A DNA stretch of 64,000 bases, taken from NCBI GenBank assembly GCA_022385805.1, contig MU277688.1, positions 133,192 through 197,191 on the forward strand, written 5' to 3'. The notes beneath the pieces were generated by a model that saw only the letters and a program-made list of their open reading frames with translations, had not been told where the DNA came from and ran no database searches. Shown here in pieces: positions 11,968 to 22,252 of the stretch. Origin of the DNA: Pilatotrama ljubarskyi. Its lineage: Eukaryota > Basidiomycota > Agaricomycetes > Polyporales > Polyporaceae. Position numbers and translations under genes: made by a program. Every line of letters starts with the position of its first letter. Position 1 is the first letter of the stretch.

Positions 11968-13018
11968 TCAAGAGGCACTGGTATCCTTCGCAAGACACCA
12001 GAACTCCCACTCGCCCCAGGGCGCGTTCACTTTCGTGTGGCCCTTGTTCACGAAGCCACCCAGCCTCTCCAGCAGCTCCGTCTGTCCGTGCAATGTTGCA
12101 TTGATGGTCAGTCCTACTCTACTCTACCTTCGAGCTGTAGCTAGCAGACTCACGTTACGGATGTTCGAAGTGAGCACGCCCATCGTCGCGCCCTGCGCCT
12201 TCGCTTTGGCGGTGACGAGCTCCAGCATCGAGCGGAATATGCCCTTGCGTTGGTACTCGGGCTTCACCCCGGCGAACCAGCACCAGTAGCACGCTTTCTC
12301 GGCCTGTGGACGGTATCATGAGAAGAGCTGTGCGAGGAAGTGCGCTAAAGGATGACGGGCGTACCGAAGGCATGCCCATCGCTCGGTCAATAAAGTGAGG
12401 CATATCCTCATTGACCTACGCGACCAATTGTGAGTCGCCGACAATATCCGTCCACGCGGAGACGGATGCACTCACGGTCTTCAGGTACGGTCCGCGTGCG
12501 TCCGGATGGAGACTCTCCATGAAGGAGTTGAGGCCCATGGCCGCCTGCTCCTCTCTGGGCCGGATGCTCATCAGCGACCACTTCACGATCGCACGACGCG
12601 TACCCAGAGGCAACCTACGTGTCGAACGTCGAACGGCCGGGGGGCACCCAGGCCGTGAAGCCAACCAACTCTCCATTCTCGTCCGTCGCAGCGTAGAATT
12701 CGCCAGACACGAGCGCGATGGGCTTGAGCACAGCGAGGATGATCTGGGGCGCCCGGTCGAGGTGCCCGGCGGTCGCTCCTACCAAGGTGGGGTCTGTGAC
12801 GACGAGCAGTCAGACACATGCGCGACCCCGCTACAGAGGAGCATACCATCCTGTAGAGTGTCGACGTAGATGTTCGTCGCCTCCTGCAGAAGCTCCTCTG
12901 CAAGAGAAGGAATGGGCGCAATGTCAGAGATAGTCACGGCACTCAGACGTAGACGTAGACTGGACTCACCGCCGGGAGACTTGACGTGCTGTATGGTAAT
13001 GTTCGGAGGCGGCGCCAT
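11968..13018 (-). CDS. GNAT-family N-acyltransferase (copy 1)
   Basis: About seven exons, starting MAPPPNITIQHVKSPG and ending in CLAKDTSAS. The N-terminal helix EELLQEATNIYVDTLQDDPT is followed by a block carrying ENGELVGFTAWVPPG, then AAMGLNSFMESLHPDARG. The acetyl-CoA-binding strand-loop-helix is KPEYQRKGIFRSMLELV, fitting the GNAT motif Q/R-x-x-G-x-G/A except that Phe replaces the last small residue. It is followed by GATMGVLTSNIRN and a C-terminal GFVNKGHTKVNAPWGEWEFW. Gene order of motifs and the NIRN exon boundary match copy 2 at 27213-28340. GNAT enzymes move an acetyl group from acetyl-CoA to an amine; the substrate here is unknown. The variant A-motif might alter cofactor binding. 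Confidence 0.7.
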
Positions 13019-13746
13019 GGAACGAGCTGAAACTTGCTGCCAGAGAGGCCCGGCGATTCAGCTTCAGCGATGATGCAGGTTCTGCGAGAGTCAGAGGCTA
13101 TGTATACCCGTCTGCCGCTGCGGGCAGGTATCTCCCACCCGTCTGAACTCTGCTGTACGGGGAGGTATCTGCGATACTCTGGCAGACCCTCGGCAACAGG
13201 CAGCGCCGGAGAGAAGCATCGACCTTCCGAGACTCAGTGGACAGATGCGCGGCCCTCGTGCTTCTGCAGCACATGTCGCCGGGCCGCACGCGGCCTGTGC
13301 TCGTGGCTGTCACGGCCAAAGTCAAACGCGGAGAGTATGCCAGCATGGGTCGAGCTACCTGGAGAACTAGAGTTTGCGTTCGGCCGCACTACCACCCGCT
13401 CACCGTCATGGGGCACGGCTTCGTGTGGTCGGGAGTCGGACACGGCTGCCATAGCTTTGAATGACGTCCCGCTTGAGGGCAAATCTTGCGGGGAAGCGAA
13501 GCCGTGGAGGACGGGCGCGGGCCTAAGCGTGGAAAGCAGGTACTGCAGGGGTCAAGCCTTCCAAAACCTGTGGAAAACAGGGCCATAGTAGCAGATCAGT
13601 ACATTCACGGTGACGGCGAATCCCGAGTCGTCAGCCCCGGCCCGAGGCAGCTCGTGCAGCAACATGAGGATGTAGCGAAGACACCAAGAACGAAGCGGAT
13701 AGCAAGATCTGTGTACACGGCATACCTCTAACGGAGCAACGTAGTA
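13019..13746. other. Intergenic between GNAT and MFS genes
   Basis: This holds the promoter of the GNAT gene (transcribed leftward from 13018) and the 3' flank of the MFS gene. No additional coding signal is seen. Confidence 0.5.
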
Positions 13747-15953
13747 TTAGCTGGCAAGCGGTTTCTCCTTTATAAAGAACGACGTGACGACGGTCAGCGT
13801 GGAGAGCGCCACGGTGAACCAGAACGCCGCCTGCAGCCCGTCCTGGTACGAGCGTATCACCTTCTCCCGCACGGCCGGCTCGAGCTGCTCCAGGTACTCG
13901 AGCGACTCGCGCACCCGCTTCACGATCTGCGTCCAATATCGCATATTGCGTTCAAGGTTCGCACATGAGATTATGAGAACGAGTTGGAGGCGCACCTCGT
14001 CCACGTTCCCACCAGACAGCCTCCGCCGCAGGTTCTGCCTCAGGAAGTCCTGCGTGAGCGTGGTGCCGACGGAGAGCCCGATGACGGATCCCAGCGAGCG
14101 GAACAGGTACGACACCGCGGTCGCGATCGCCTGGTCTTCAGGCCCCGCGTTCGCGATAAGCGAGACGAGGGTGCTTGTCAGGCCGGATCCTGGGGAACCG
14201 CTTGCTCAATACCAAACCACACGACCGCAGAAGAGGGCTATGCCGTACCGTAGCCGAGGTTGTTCGCCGCGGAACCTGCCCTGCACGTCAAAAATGGCCC
14301 TCTGCCACAGAGTTCGGTACGAGCCTACCAATGATCAGCCCAACGAGGCTATACTTCACCACGCCCGTGACGAGGGCGACGATGGTGTTGCCGATTAGCA
14401 TCAACGAGAAGGTCGCGATCGTCAACACGTAGTATTTTCCCGTCGTTTGCATGATCAGGCCCGTGGTCAGACTGCCCGTCACGCCCCCAAAGATGGTCGG
14501 CAGCAGGATCAGCCCCACATCCGACGCGCTCGCGCCGCGCACCGCCTGCAGGTAGAGCGAGATGTGGTAGACGAGCGTGATCGCCGCGCCGCTCGAGAAG
14601 AGGTTGCACAGGTACGACGCGAGGAGAGCACGGTTTGCCACGATGCGCTTCGGGGCGAATGGCTCGCGCGCCCAGCGTAGCTCCACGGTCGCGAATGCGA
14701 TGGAGAATATGACAGAAGCAGAGAGCGAGGCGATAGTGATGTGGTCCTTCCAGGCAACGTTGCCGCCACGGTCGAGCCCAAAGAGGAGCGAGAACACGGC
14801 GAGGACGAGGGCCCCCGCGCCTGCAAAGTCGATGCGCGCAAGCTTGGCGCGGAAGTCTCCAGTGGAGGAACGCGGGAGCTTCAGGCCCAAGCTGACAGAA
14901 AGGATAGCGAGGGCGGTGAGCGGTACTTGGATGAGGAACGCCCTGGGAAGCGGAGGTGAGGCACCATGTCTGACTACCATGTAGATGAGAGACTAACCAG
15001 CGCCAGCCTATGCTGTCGGCCAGGAAGCCACCGAGGGGGGCACCTGTCGCCTGCCCGGCCGCAAACGCGATGTTACCGAAACCTGCGAGGGGGCACTTGA
15101 GTTCGAGTGTCGATATGAAGGTAGAATGCACTGGCCTTGTAAGGTTCCTCGTTGCCGTAGTGGCGCAACGTCAGACATGACGATAGACGCAAGGCTACCT
15201 CAATCACCTTAGGACAGAACAGTACGCGCATACATCCCAATCGACGTACGTGGTCATGCCGCCGCCTCCAATCCCCGCGAGCGCGCGGGCAGCGATCAGT
15301 TCTGTCATATTCCGTGCGAGACCGCAGAAGAGGCATCCTAGCGCGAAGATGGTGTAGGCGAAGATGAGACACGACTTCCTGCCGAAGATATCGCTCAGCT
15401 ACAGCGAAAACATGTCAGTTGGATCGCGCATCGCGTGCTAATATTCTCTATGCTCACCTTCCCATATAATGGCCTGGCATAACGTCGTCAGCGAGCTCTT
15501 CCAGTCATCTCACTACCACAGCTGACACGCACTGGAAACTGGTCATGGATAGCATGTAGCCGGTAGCGATCCAGCTGGTATTCTGGAGCTGCTCAAACTG
15601 GCTGCCTATGGATGCATACGTCGACGTAACAATAGTGACGTCCATCGCTACTAGGAAAATGCCCAGTATCATGGGCGTCATCTAATGCGGTCGCAGTCGA
15701 GTCAGTCGGCGCTTCGTATGATGTCGAGTAAACCCAGGATGGCACTTACCACCGCGACCAAGGAGACCTGCGGCTTGAGAGGAGCACCATTCTCGCCGTC
15801 AGCACCAAATGCCGCTGCTGCTGCGAGTTCGTCAGTCGAATCCAGCGCGTGGCTTTGCGCTTGCGGCACGACAGTAGCGTCATCGTGCGAGTCGAGCGTG
15901 CTAGTGGAGGAGTCCGCCAGCAAAGGCGTCCTCTCGTTCACGGACGAAGTCAT
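13747..15953 (-). CDS. MFS transporter, DHA2-like drug/amino-acid exporter type
   Basis: A multi-exon gene. It starts MTSSVNERTPLLADSS, where the acidic ERTPLL stretch resembles vacuolar-sorting dileucine signals. TM1 contains ILGIFLVAMDVTIV, the D-x-T-I-V typical of DHA2 permeases. Motif A is LSDIFGRKSCL, then RALAGIGGGGM, then MSDVAPLRQRGTLQG, FGNIAFAAGQATGAPLGG, LSLLFGLDRGGNVAW, GLILLPTIFGGVTGSL, and a last TM before KEKPLAS. The layout agrees with 12-14 TM vacuolar or plasma-membrane exporters such as Fnx/Vba types. The RGTLQ/G junction requires a GC-AG intron (GCCAGT donor at about 15130). The substrate cannot be read from sequence. It lies 0.8 kb from the mini-precursor genes, so a role in peptide export is possible but unproven. 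Confidence 0.75.
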
Positions 15954-16220
15954 TATGACTGGGTGATCCGCGCAGAACTTGAACGCTGGGTAGTCAGATT
16001 CAACACGGCTTGCAGAGTGAATAGGATACAAGGACGTGGTCAACTTACTACTCGGGTATTGCCAGGCTATGTAAGTTATATGATCACCGTCAGCCTCACT
16101 AGTATGCCATGACCCAACTGGTGTGAAGGAAATCACTGAACTTGGATGCCGATGGCGTGAGCAGGGCGATCACCGCGTTGCTCTTCAACACGATACCGTG
16201 CCGCGTTGACACCTAAGCAG

Positions 16221-16292
16221 TCCGATATGGTGTAACGGCTAACATTACCGCCTTTCACGCGGTAGCTCGGGGTTCGATTCCCCGTATCGGAG
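16221..16292 (+). tRNA. tRNA-Glu (UUC)
   Basis: The acceptor stem TCCGATA pairs with TATCGGA. The anticodon loop is CTTTCAC with anticodon TTC, closed by ACCGC/GCGGT. The T-arm carries GGTTCGATTCC. The 5' TCCGATATGGTGTAACGG is the familiar eukaryotic tRNA-Glu start. A T-run at 16298-16302 is a Pol III stop. No intron. CCA is not encoded. Confidence 0.95.
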
Positions 16293-16754
16293 GGACATTT
16301 TTCCTCTTCCCCTCCTTCGGCCACCGTCGTGTTCGGAGTGCGTTCAATAGCCTGTGCTCGGCTTCAAACTTTTCCCTACTGTATGTCGTATCCCCAGGGC
16401 ATCAGTGTAGGTGACCGATACTATCCCTCTGACCTTGTCATGTTGCTGAGCCGTTTCTTTGAAGATAATCCAGCTACGGAACCTCATACGAGACAACCTT
16501 GACGGTCCACGCATGGTTCATGTAGCCTGTAGCCTATGTACCCCAAGCACTCTGTTACACTATGATCTAGGTACAAATTTCAAAACAGACTGCGGTAGAA
16601 CGAATCAAGGCTGCGATTGTTCTCCAAGGCTAGATACGGGGCCATTGCAAGAATCTGTCCTCGCACGAGTCAGTAAGTGGCCAACGACCCTGCCCACTAC
16701 CGTTCTTCATACAGGACTGACCTCGATGTGTCATCGTCGACGTACAGGAGCTCA
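16293..16754. other. Intergenic, no gene recognised
   Basis: The 3' flanks of the tRNA gene and of mini-precursor A meet here. Some downstream splice-like signals extend from 16750 toward 16620, but no coding function is assigned. Confidence 0.4.
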
Positions 16755-17006
16755 TCAACTGAGCCAACAGTTGTCGATGCGGCCCCCGTCCCGTTTCCCT
16801 GGCAATAATGACCAAGTGTAGTTGAGTATGCCATTGCGCAGCCGTGCCGGAGATCGAGATTCAAGTGTTCACTGACCGTTCAAGTCGCTATTGCAATTGC
16901 CGTTTTCCTTCGCAGTCGGAGCGGCTATCACGAAGGGCAGAATGCCAACAGCGGTGACAAATGTCATCAGGAGGGCTATAGCGCTCAAGTGGAGCTTGAC
17001 GAGCAT
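16755..17006 (-). CDS. Secreted mini-precursor A (candidate RiPP precursor, 57 aa)
   Basis: Exon 1 is 16877-17006, a 78 nt phase-1 intron follows, and exon 2 is 16755-16798. Residues 1-29 form a signal peptide (MLVKLHLSAIALLMTF..., ending VIAAP). The short pro-region AKENGNCNSDLN leads to a dibasic KR at residues 45-46. The C-terminal peptide after KR is DGGRIDNCWLS. This tail parallels those of the genes at 17603 and 18432, and the intron sits at the same place and phase. Kex2 in the Golgi would release an 11-residue peptide. The last four residues, CWLS, happen to fit a CaaX box, but the paralogues do not. Too short for standard gene finders. A TATAAAG lies 97 nt upstream of the ATG. Confidence 0.65.
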
Positions 17007-17102
17007 GCTGCAGATGGACGAGGAAGGCTATCAGTAGTATGGCGGCTCGAGGAGGACGGCTTTGTCGTACAGATGAGGTACGCTCTCTAGGTCGTGCAGG
17101 TG

Positions 17103-17109
17103 CTTTATA
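17103..17109 (-). promoter_or_regulatory. TATA box of mini-precursor A
   Basis: TATAAAG on minus, about 97 nt upstream of the ATG at 17006. Nearly the same spacing is seen for gene B (95 nt), which supports both gene starts. Confidence 0.5.
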
Positions 17110-17602
17110 GCTGGATGGAATGTCGATAGGCTGCAGGCTTCCATACTACGCAAGAAGGCAGGAGAAGCGTGCCCGCGGTGAAGTCTTGCACCCATCCGCC
17201 GCCCACCGCGCTCAAGTCTCCAGAAGAGGTTGGCGAACCTTCCACTCCAGTGCAGAAGCTCGTTCGCAATCAGTCATGGTACGCCACGGGAACATGATGT
17301 CGGTGGCAGACACTGAAGCAGAACCTGCACATCGCAGCCGCAAGGATGCCCTTCACGGGTATGGCTCAAAGCTGACGCAGCTCCGCATGGTAGAGGACGA
17401 TTAACTTCTTCATTGGGCACTAAACGTGACCGTCTGCATTCTATCTATCAAGACAGATGTTCCTTCTCCTCATCTTGCGAGCCGCTTGCTAAAGAGGTGT
17501 ACTATTCGAAAATTGACGCGTAAGACCTCGTGCACGATGCTTCTCAGTATGCGAACTGACCAGCTTGAGCAGTACCTCGTGCGCCATGTACACCATAAGA
17601 CG

Positions 17603-17853
17603 TCACAGCCAACAGTTCTCAATGTGGCTCTCTCGCTTCCCTGGGAAACACGAAGAGATATCGAGCGTATGAGCATGTCAGCGCGATCTAACCAGCTAGC
17701 AGCATCAGGGAACTGACCGATGGAGTCACCGCCCGGATCACTGCACACGATGTCTTCTCCTGGTGTAGGCAATGCGGACACCAGCGAGAGGGCAGACATT
17801 GCCATGGCCATGAAGGCTACCAGGATAGCGGAGCGTTTCAACTGCAGAAGCAT
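17603..17853 (-). CDS. Secreted mini-precursor B (candidate RiPP precursor, 57 aa)
   Basis: Exon 1 is 17718-17853, the phase-1 intron 17641-17717 is 77 nt, and exon 2 is 17603-17640 (38 nt). The signal peptide is MLLQLKRSAILVAFMAMAMS followed by ALSLVSA, with predicted cleavage near ALP. The pro-region PTPGEDIVCSDPGGDSI contains one Cys. The dibasic KR at residues 47-48 precedes the final peptide ESHIENCWL. Length, intron phase and the I-E-N-C-W-L ending match genes A and C, so these are paralogues. Secretion and Kex2 release are inferred from the motifs. Function unknown; see the candidate-cluster finding. Confidence 0.65.
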
Positions 17854-17947
17854 TGTGCTGGTGGACGCGCGAAGAGCGAAGATGATGCTGGTGGCCACGA
17901 AAGGTATGTGATCGCCCGCTCTCGTACTGTGCAGTAGTTGCGCGACG

Positions 17948-17954
17948 CTTTATA
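17948..17954 (-). promoter_or_regulatory. TATA box of mini-precursor B
   Basis: TATAAAG on minus, 95 nt upstream of the ATG at 17853; matches the position of the box in gene A. Confidence 0.5.
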
Positions 17955-18431
17955 CAGTAGCATCGAATCTCCGCTGGGCACCGGGATGTCCGAGCAGCAG
18001 CTATCACGAAAGCCACCGCGGTCAAGGATTGCACACGCCGCCCGCCGTGTACGAACGTTGCTCATCGCGCTGATACCGAAGATCAGAAAGCAATCAGCCA
18101 TCGCATCCAGCACGTATAGTACGCCGCTTGCCAACAGCATTTACATGTCGTGTTCTATCACTCAAACGTCTCCCACCACCGTGACTGAACGTTCGCCGTT
18201 CACGACGCGAGTCTGCGAGGTAATGCCCGGATTGTCTGAATGGCGGCTGATTCCGTCTGATACTGGCACATGCAACCTCCATACTGGTACTGAACTGCGC
18301 CGTTTGAACAGCATAAAATGCATGTCATGCGACACACTAATGTCTTCGCTGAGAAGCCCTTGTCAGTTATTGCCAATACGCAGCGGTCGAAGGACGAGAC
18401 GTACTACCGCGAAACCTGCCACGGGAAACTA

Positions 18432-18660
18432 TCAAAGCCAGCAAGCCTCGATGTGCTCAGCGCGGCGTTCTGGGAGTGCCTATAGGTGAGTCGACCAAGC
18501 CATCCGCAGGTCCTGTTCAGTGGCACTGTAGATGCTTACGCGGCTCGCCGCATTGCTCCCCAGGGCTCGCGACCGGCGCGGCGAGGCTCGTCGCGGAGAA
18601 GCCGGCAAGCGCGAGGATGACCAAAGCAGAGAAGCGTGCGGGCTTGAGCGTGAATAGCAT
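18432..18660 (-). CDS. Secreted mini-precursor C (candidate RiPP precursor, 52 aa)
   Basis: Exon 1 is 18540-18660, the phase-1 intron 18470-18539 is 70 nt, and exon 2 is 18432-18469 (38 nt, the same length as in gene B). The signal peptide MLFTLKPARFSALVILALAG, then FSATSLAAP, leads to a short pro-region VASPGEQCGEPQ. The dibasic site is RR, followed by AEHIEACWL at the stop. Compare HIENCWL in B and RIDNCWL in A. An alternative acceptor 10 nt upstream (TATAG) would shift the frame and end early; the chosen one restores the family tail. A TATAAG lies at 18767-18772. Confidence 0.6.
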
Positions 18661-20460
18661 GAGGATGGAGAAGGCTTCGGGGTCGAGGTCTGAGGAAGTT
18701 TGGGTGCTTCTCTGGTTTGAGCGTACTGGATGCTTCCTCGCGATTTCCCCGTTCGAGGCCGATGTTCTTATAATTCGCCGCTACCTATCTGCCTCGGAGA
18801 TGATGTGATTTTGGATGCGCACCTGCTCGTGTCGTCCACTATCTCCACGGCAGCGCTCGCATTGCTCACCACTCTACAGCAGTGGGCTGCGAGGCACACG
18901 GCGGGTTCTCTGAACCAGGTACTATCAGAGTCAGATCACGGCCTGTACTTCAAACACACAAGTCGAGCGGCTAGTACAGACAAGGCTTCTCAAATTCTTG
19001 ATGGCGGAGCTGAGAGGGTAAGGACTCACGCCCACGTTGTTGTGTCTGAGCTGTCGCGACTGCGGTCTACAATCTACAGCCGCCTTTCGACAGGAAAGAT
19101 GCTTCGCCGCGTCCTGCACAGTACCGTTGATAGCGCGACCATATGGGAGGATGACCTCCACAAAGGCTTCGCCATCCCACGCCGCAATATACGCTGACAT
19201 CCGTGTAAACCTCTGCCTTACCCCTTTGATCAGATGGGTCTGAAAGGCCTCCGAGGTCAGTGTAGGCATCGTCTGGGGGATCGCGGTGCTCACACTCGTA
19301 TTCGATTGACATTCTTCTGTGTTCCTGTTCCTTGGACGGAGAACACACCGACCCAACCTGCAGCCCCGTATCAACCCGTAGAATATATCTCTGATGCTCG
19401 TGCCTAGTAAGGGCGGGGCATAACACGGAAAGGCAGACTTACTCTCAGGGTCGGACGCAGTGGCACGCAATGGTACATTGCATAAGTGCATCTTGAGACA
19501 GAGTAGCAGGAAAGATGCGAATGCGGCCGCTCACGCGTCATTCACCATGGCGGCTACTCCTGTGAGCCTCGAAGGCGCACGTACACTTTCTGCGAGCAGA
19601 GCTGGAAGGTCAGTGAAGCGTGGAGGCTAAATCCCTTCGAAAAGTGTCGAGCCTCGGAGCGAGCTTGAGTACGGACTCTGAGCCGTTCAAGTTGCGCCGC
19701 GCCGGTCCAACATCCAACGTCCACACGAGAAAATGACAGCCGGTTTGTGAATATTCACCGCTGCGTCCCGGACAGCATCTGAGCGTGCGTTCGAATCTCT
19801 ATCCTCGCCGCTACGGCCCATTGATGGTGATCTGCCAGTGAGAGAGCTCTGAAGACCAGCGTGAGGTCGCGGCCTCGGAATTCGTTGGCAGTCACTGGCA
19901 GTCGGGCCATCAACTAGTGAACTGAAGGTTAATTTGTCGTATTGCATAGCGAACATATCTGTTGCCTTGACGTACCTTCTCTGTCTCGGTCTATGTGATT
20001 CATATCCTCAAACTTAGCTATGCCAGCCGCAGTGGCAGTACTGTAGAAGAAATGCTGAAGTGCCGTCACTTGTGGACGGTGGTGGCACCTCGTCGGCAGC
20101 TCCCGGTGTGGTTACATAAGCGGGCCCGCGGTTCTCGTGCCCATATCCCTCCTCCTCCTCTCGCTCATACCACACTCCCGCTTCACCGTTCTCGTCCTCG
20201 GGACTAAAGCGATTATGACTTACCGCACTCCAGAAGCGATAGCTATCTGAGGGACCAGTACTGTTGTACAATTACGTGAGGTAGATGCCCGACAAGCGTA
20301 AACTTGAAGGCTTGTTCCGAATCGAGCGGTTGTTCGAAAAGGTTATGACCGCCATAGTCGATTGCATTGCCTTCCGCATCCAAGAAGTTGATCTATCCGA
20401 GCACTCGCTGGCAGGCATGGGCTCGAAGTTCAGCGGCAAATAACCTGCCCACCTACCGCC
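18661..20460. other. Intergenic, no certain gene
   Basis: This carries the promoter of mini-precursor C (TATAAG on minus at 18767-18772). A 186-codon open frame on minus (18931-19491) includes MPTLTSEAFQTHLIKG but shows no domain, signal peptide or splice support, so it is not called. 19500-20460 holds only short frames. Confidence 0.4.
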
Positions 20461-21205
20461 ATGTTCAACTACTCTGTCTTCGCAGTGGCCGAAAGCTGGG
20501 GCCGAACGCGAAAGCGACTCGGACTGGTGCTCCGCTTTGCACACCCACTTGCTATCGCCGTTGTTCTCCTGATGGGCTTCGCTAACCTGGCCATCGACTT
20601 CGTCCTAGTGGGTCACGCAAAGCAGCTGGCACTCTCACGTACACCACCTCTGACGGAATACAGTAAGTCCAGTCTGGAAATCCTCGCTATCAGACTAAGC
20701 TAAGGCGTCATCGGCGTCCACAGGTTTCATTGCCGAGGACTATCCTCCTGGCCTCCCCCTCGTAAGCGCGAGAAAGTCCGTGGGGCTATCGCTAGAGGAG
20801 AGCGTGCGCTACGACCCCTCCCACCCCGAGTCTCCTCTCGAATGGGTCTACGCAGGCGCGGTCGGCGACGGCAACATCCGTCTCGGTGTCAACCATCGCT
20901 TCTTCAACACCGGATTCTCGTACCAACTGCACTGCCTGCGCGTCATCGTCACCACACTCCAGAAAGACGACCCTCCCGCACGTGCCCGCGAGCGCGAGCA
21001 CGTCTCGCGTTGCCTCAACGTCATGCGGCGGTCCGCGCTCTGCTCGGCGGACACCACGCTCGAGCCGGCTCACAGCTTGGAGAGGAACTTCACCTTGGAG
21101 CACGTCGCTGGAGAGCATAGGTGTACTGATTGGCGGGCGCTATACGAGACCATCAAGCAGAACTGGGTAGAATGGAGAGAGTTCCAGGAGAGTCCGGACG
21201 CGTAA
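20461..21205 (+). CDS. UstYa-like (DUF3328) oxidase family protein, copy 1
   Basis: Exons 20461-20662 and 20724-21205 (phase-1 intron) give 227 residues. A single TM segment near residues 25-50 (AHPLAIAVVLLMGFANLAID) anchors the protein in the secretory pathway, as in UstYa. The DUF3328 core follows: YPPGLPLV, LSLEESVRYD, VNHRFFNTGFSYQLHCLRV, then HVSRCLNVMRR, SADTTLEP and RCTDW. UstYa family members use two HxxHC motifs and cyclise Kex2-released ribosomal peptides in ustiloxin-type pathways. Here motif 1 reads YQLHC (near 134) and motif 2 HVSRC (near 160), so each lacks one His. It is convergent with mini-precursor D, 169 bp away, and lies 1.8 kb from C, so a shared pathway is plausible. Activity is uncertain given the altered motifs. 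Confidence 0.8.
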
Positions 21206-21374
21206 TGCTGCAGTGAGTGGCAAGGGTGATACAATGTATTTCTTCATACTGCTCCCGGCGCATGCCTATACCGAACATGCTTCGTGAACTAACCGACTTG
21301 CTGCGTACACCTCAGTAACACAATACGGAAGCGAAGATGTGATGAAGAGGCCAGCTCACCTGTATCCACGTCTC

Positions 21375-21571
21375 CTACAGCCAGACCAGCTCTTCATGAG
21401 GATCAATGGTTTCCGCTGCACAGATGCTTCGGTGAGTCCGCCTGCATACTACAGCCTTTTGACCTGCGACTGACCTTCAGCTTCCACAGGCAGGGCATGC
21501 ACCCGCAAAGTGAGAGAGCCGACAAGCGCGGCGAGCATGACGGACATGAGGATGTCTGTGAAGAAACGCAT
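21375..21571 (-). CDS. Secreted mini-precursor D (divergent member, 45 aa)
   Basis: Exon 1 is 21475-21571, the phase-1 intron 21416-21474 is 59 nt, and exon 2 is 21375-21415. The signal peptide MRFFTDILMSVMLAALVGSL leads to TLRVHALPVEAEA and the tail ETIDPHEELVWL. Like genes A-C it has a signal peptide, a phase-1 intron, a last exon of about 40 nt and a C-terminal Trp-Leu. It lacks Cys and has no dibasic site. Instead it has an EAEA-like run, the kind of sequence trimmed by dipeptidyl aminopeptidase in yeast alpha-factor. The alternative acceptor at ACCGAAG would give a different tail, so the model is less sure than A-C. A TATAAAG is at 21637-21643. Confidence 0.45.
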
Positions 21572-21636
21572 GACGAGCACGTTTCCCAGAGTTGGCACTG
21601 CGAGACCGGAAGTCCAGCTGAGGAGCCTTGTGCAAG

Positions 21637-21643
21637 CTTTATA
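21637..21643 (-). promoter_or_regulatory. TATA box of mini-precursor D
   Basis: TATAAAG on minus, 66 nt upstream of the ATG at 21571. Confidence 0.4.
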
Positions 21644-22252
21644 CGGGCGTCGAGTCTGGCTTCTGGCACCAGAAGGGAGTTCTTCACTGATGCCCATGCG
21701 TGTAATGGCCTGGTTGGGCCGTCCCGGCATCATGCCGTCTACTGCGAAGAATGCATTCAGCATAAGCACATCCAACTCTGCAGTGCCAGGGAGACGGGCC
21801 GCGATTGGGATCTCTAGATCTCGCGGCCGGCCCCCTCACCTGAAAGGGACTCCGCCGCATTCGAAGTGTATAAACCCACCTTGACGGCGTGGGGAGCATG
21901 GCGGACAAAACCCGCGTCCTTCCTCCGTAGAGGTCTGAATTTCTCATGCGGCAGGTCCACTCGACGTTGGGCGTATCCGAACCCCCCTTGCTGTGGGAAA
22001 GCGGGCCGCCGCACGTCTCAACATTCATCGACCGCTTTCTACCAGGGAACGCTTCCGCGCACCTGGCACATGGTCCGTGGACCTTTCAGAATCCCTCCCA
22101 ATCGCCGACCAGGGCGATCGCTGACCGTCCAACCAGAAGCCTTCTTCGTCACAGAGGACGTCCTGAACACTGGTAGGCTGTATAGACAAGTCAACGTGAG
22201 GCGCCGTATCTCCCGAGATGATCAGCCTGAGAGATCACGACAAGGAAGAGGG

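Noticed and set aside
16755..18660. Mini-precursors read as basidiomycete mating pheromones
   Set aside because: Pheromone precursors lack signal peptides and need a four-residue CaaX end; here signal peptides are clear and two of three Cys-bearing tails end one residue too early. No Ste3-type receptor was recognised in the window.
18931..19491. 186-codon open frame on minus
   Set aside because: No domain, signal peptide, start context or splice support, and base usage does not stand out from the neighbouring noncoding DNA.
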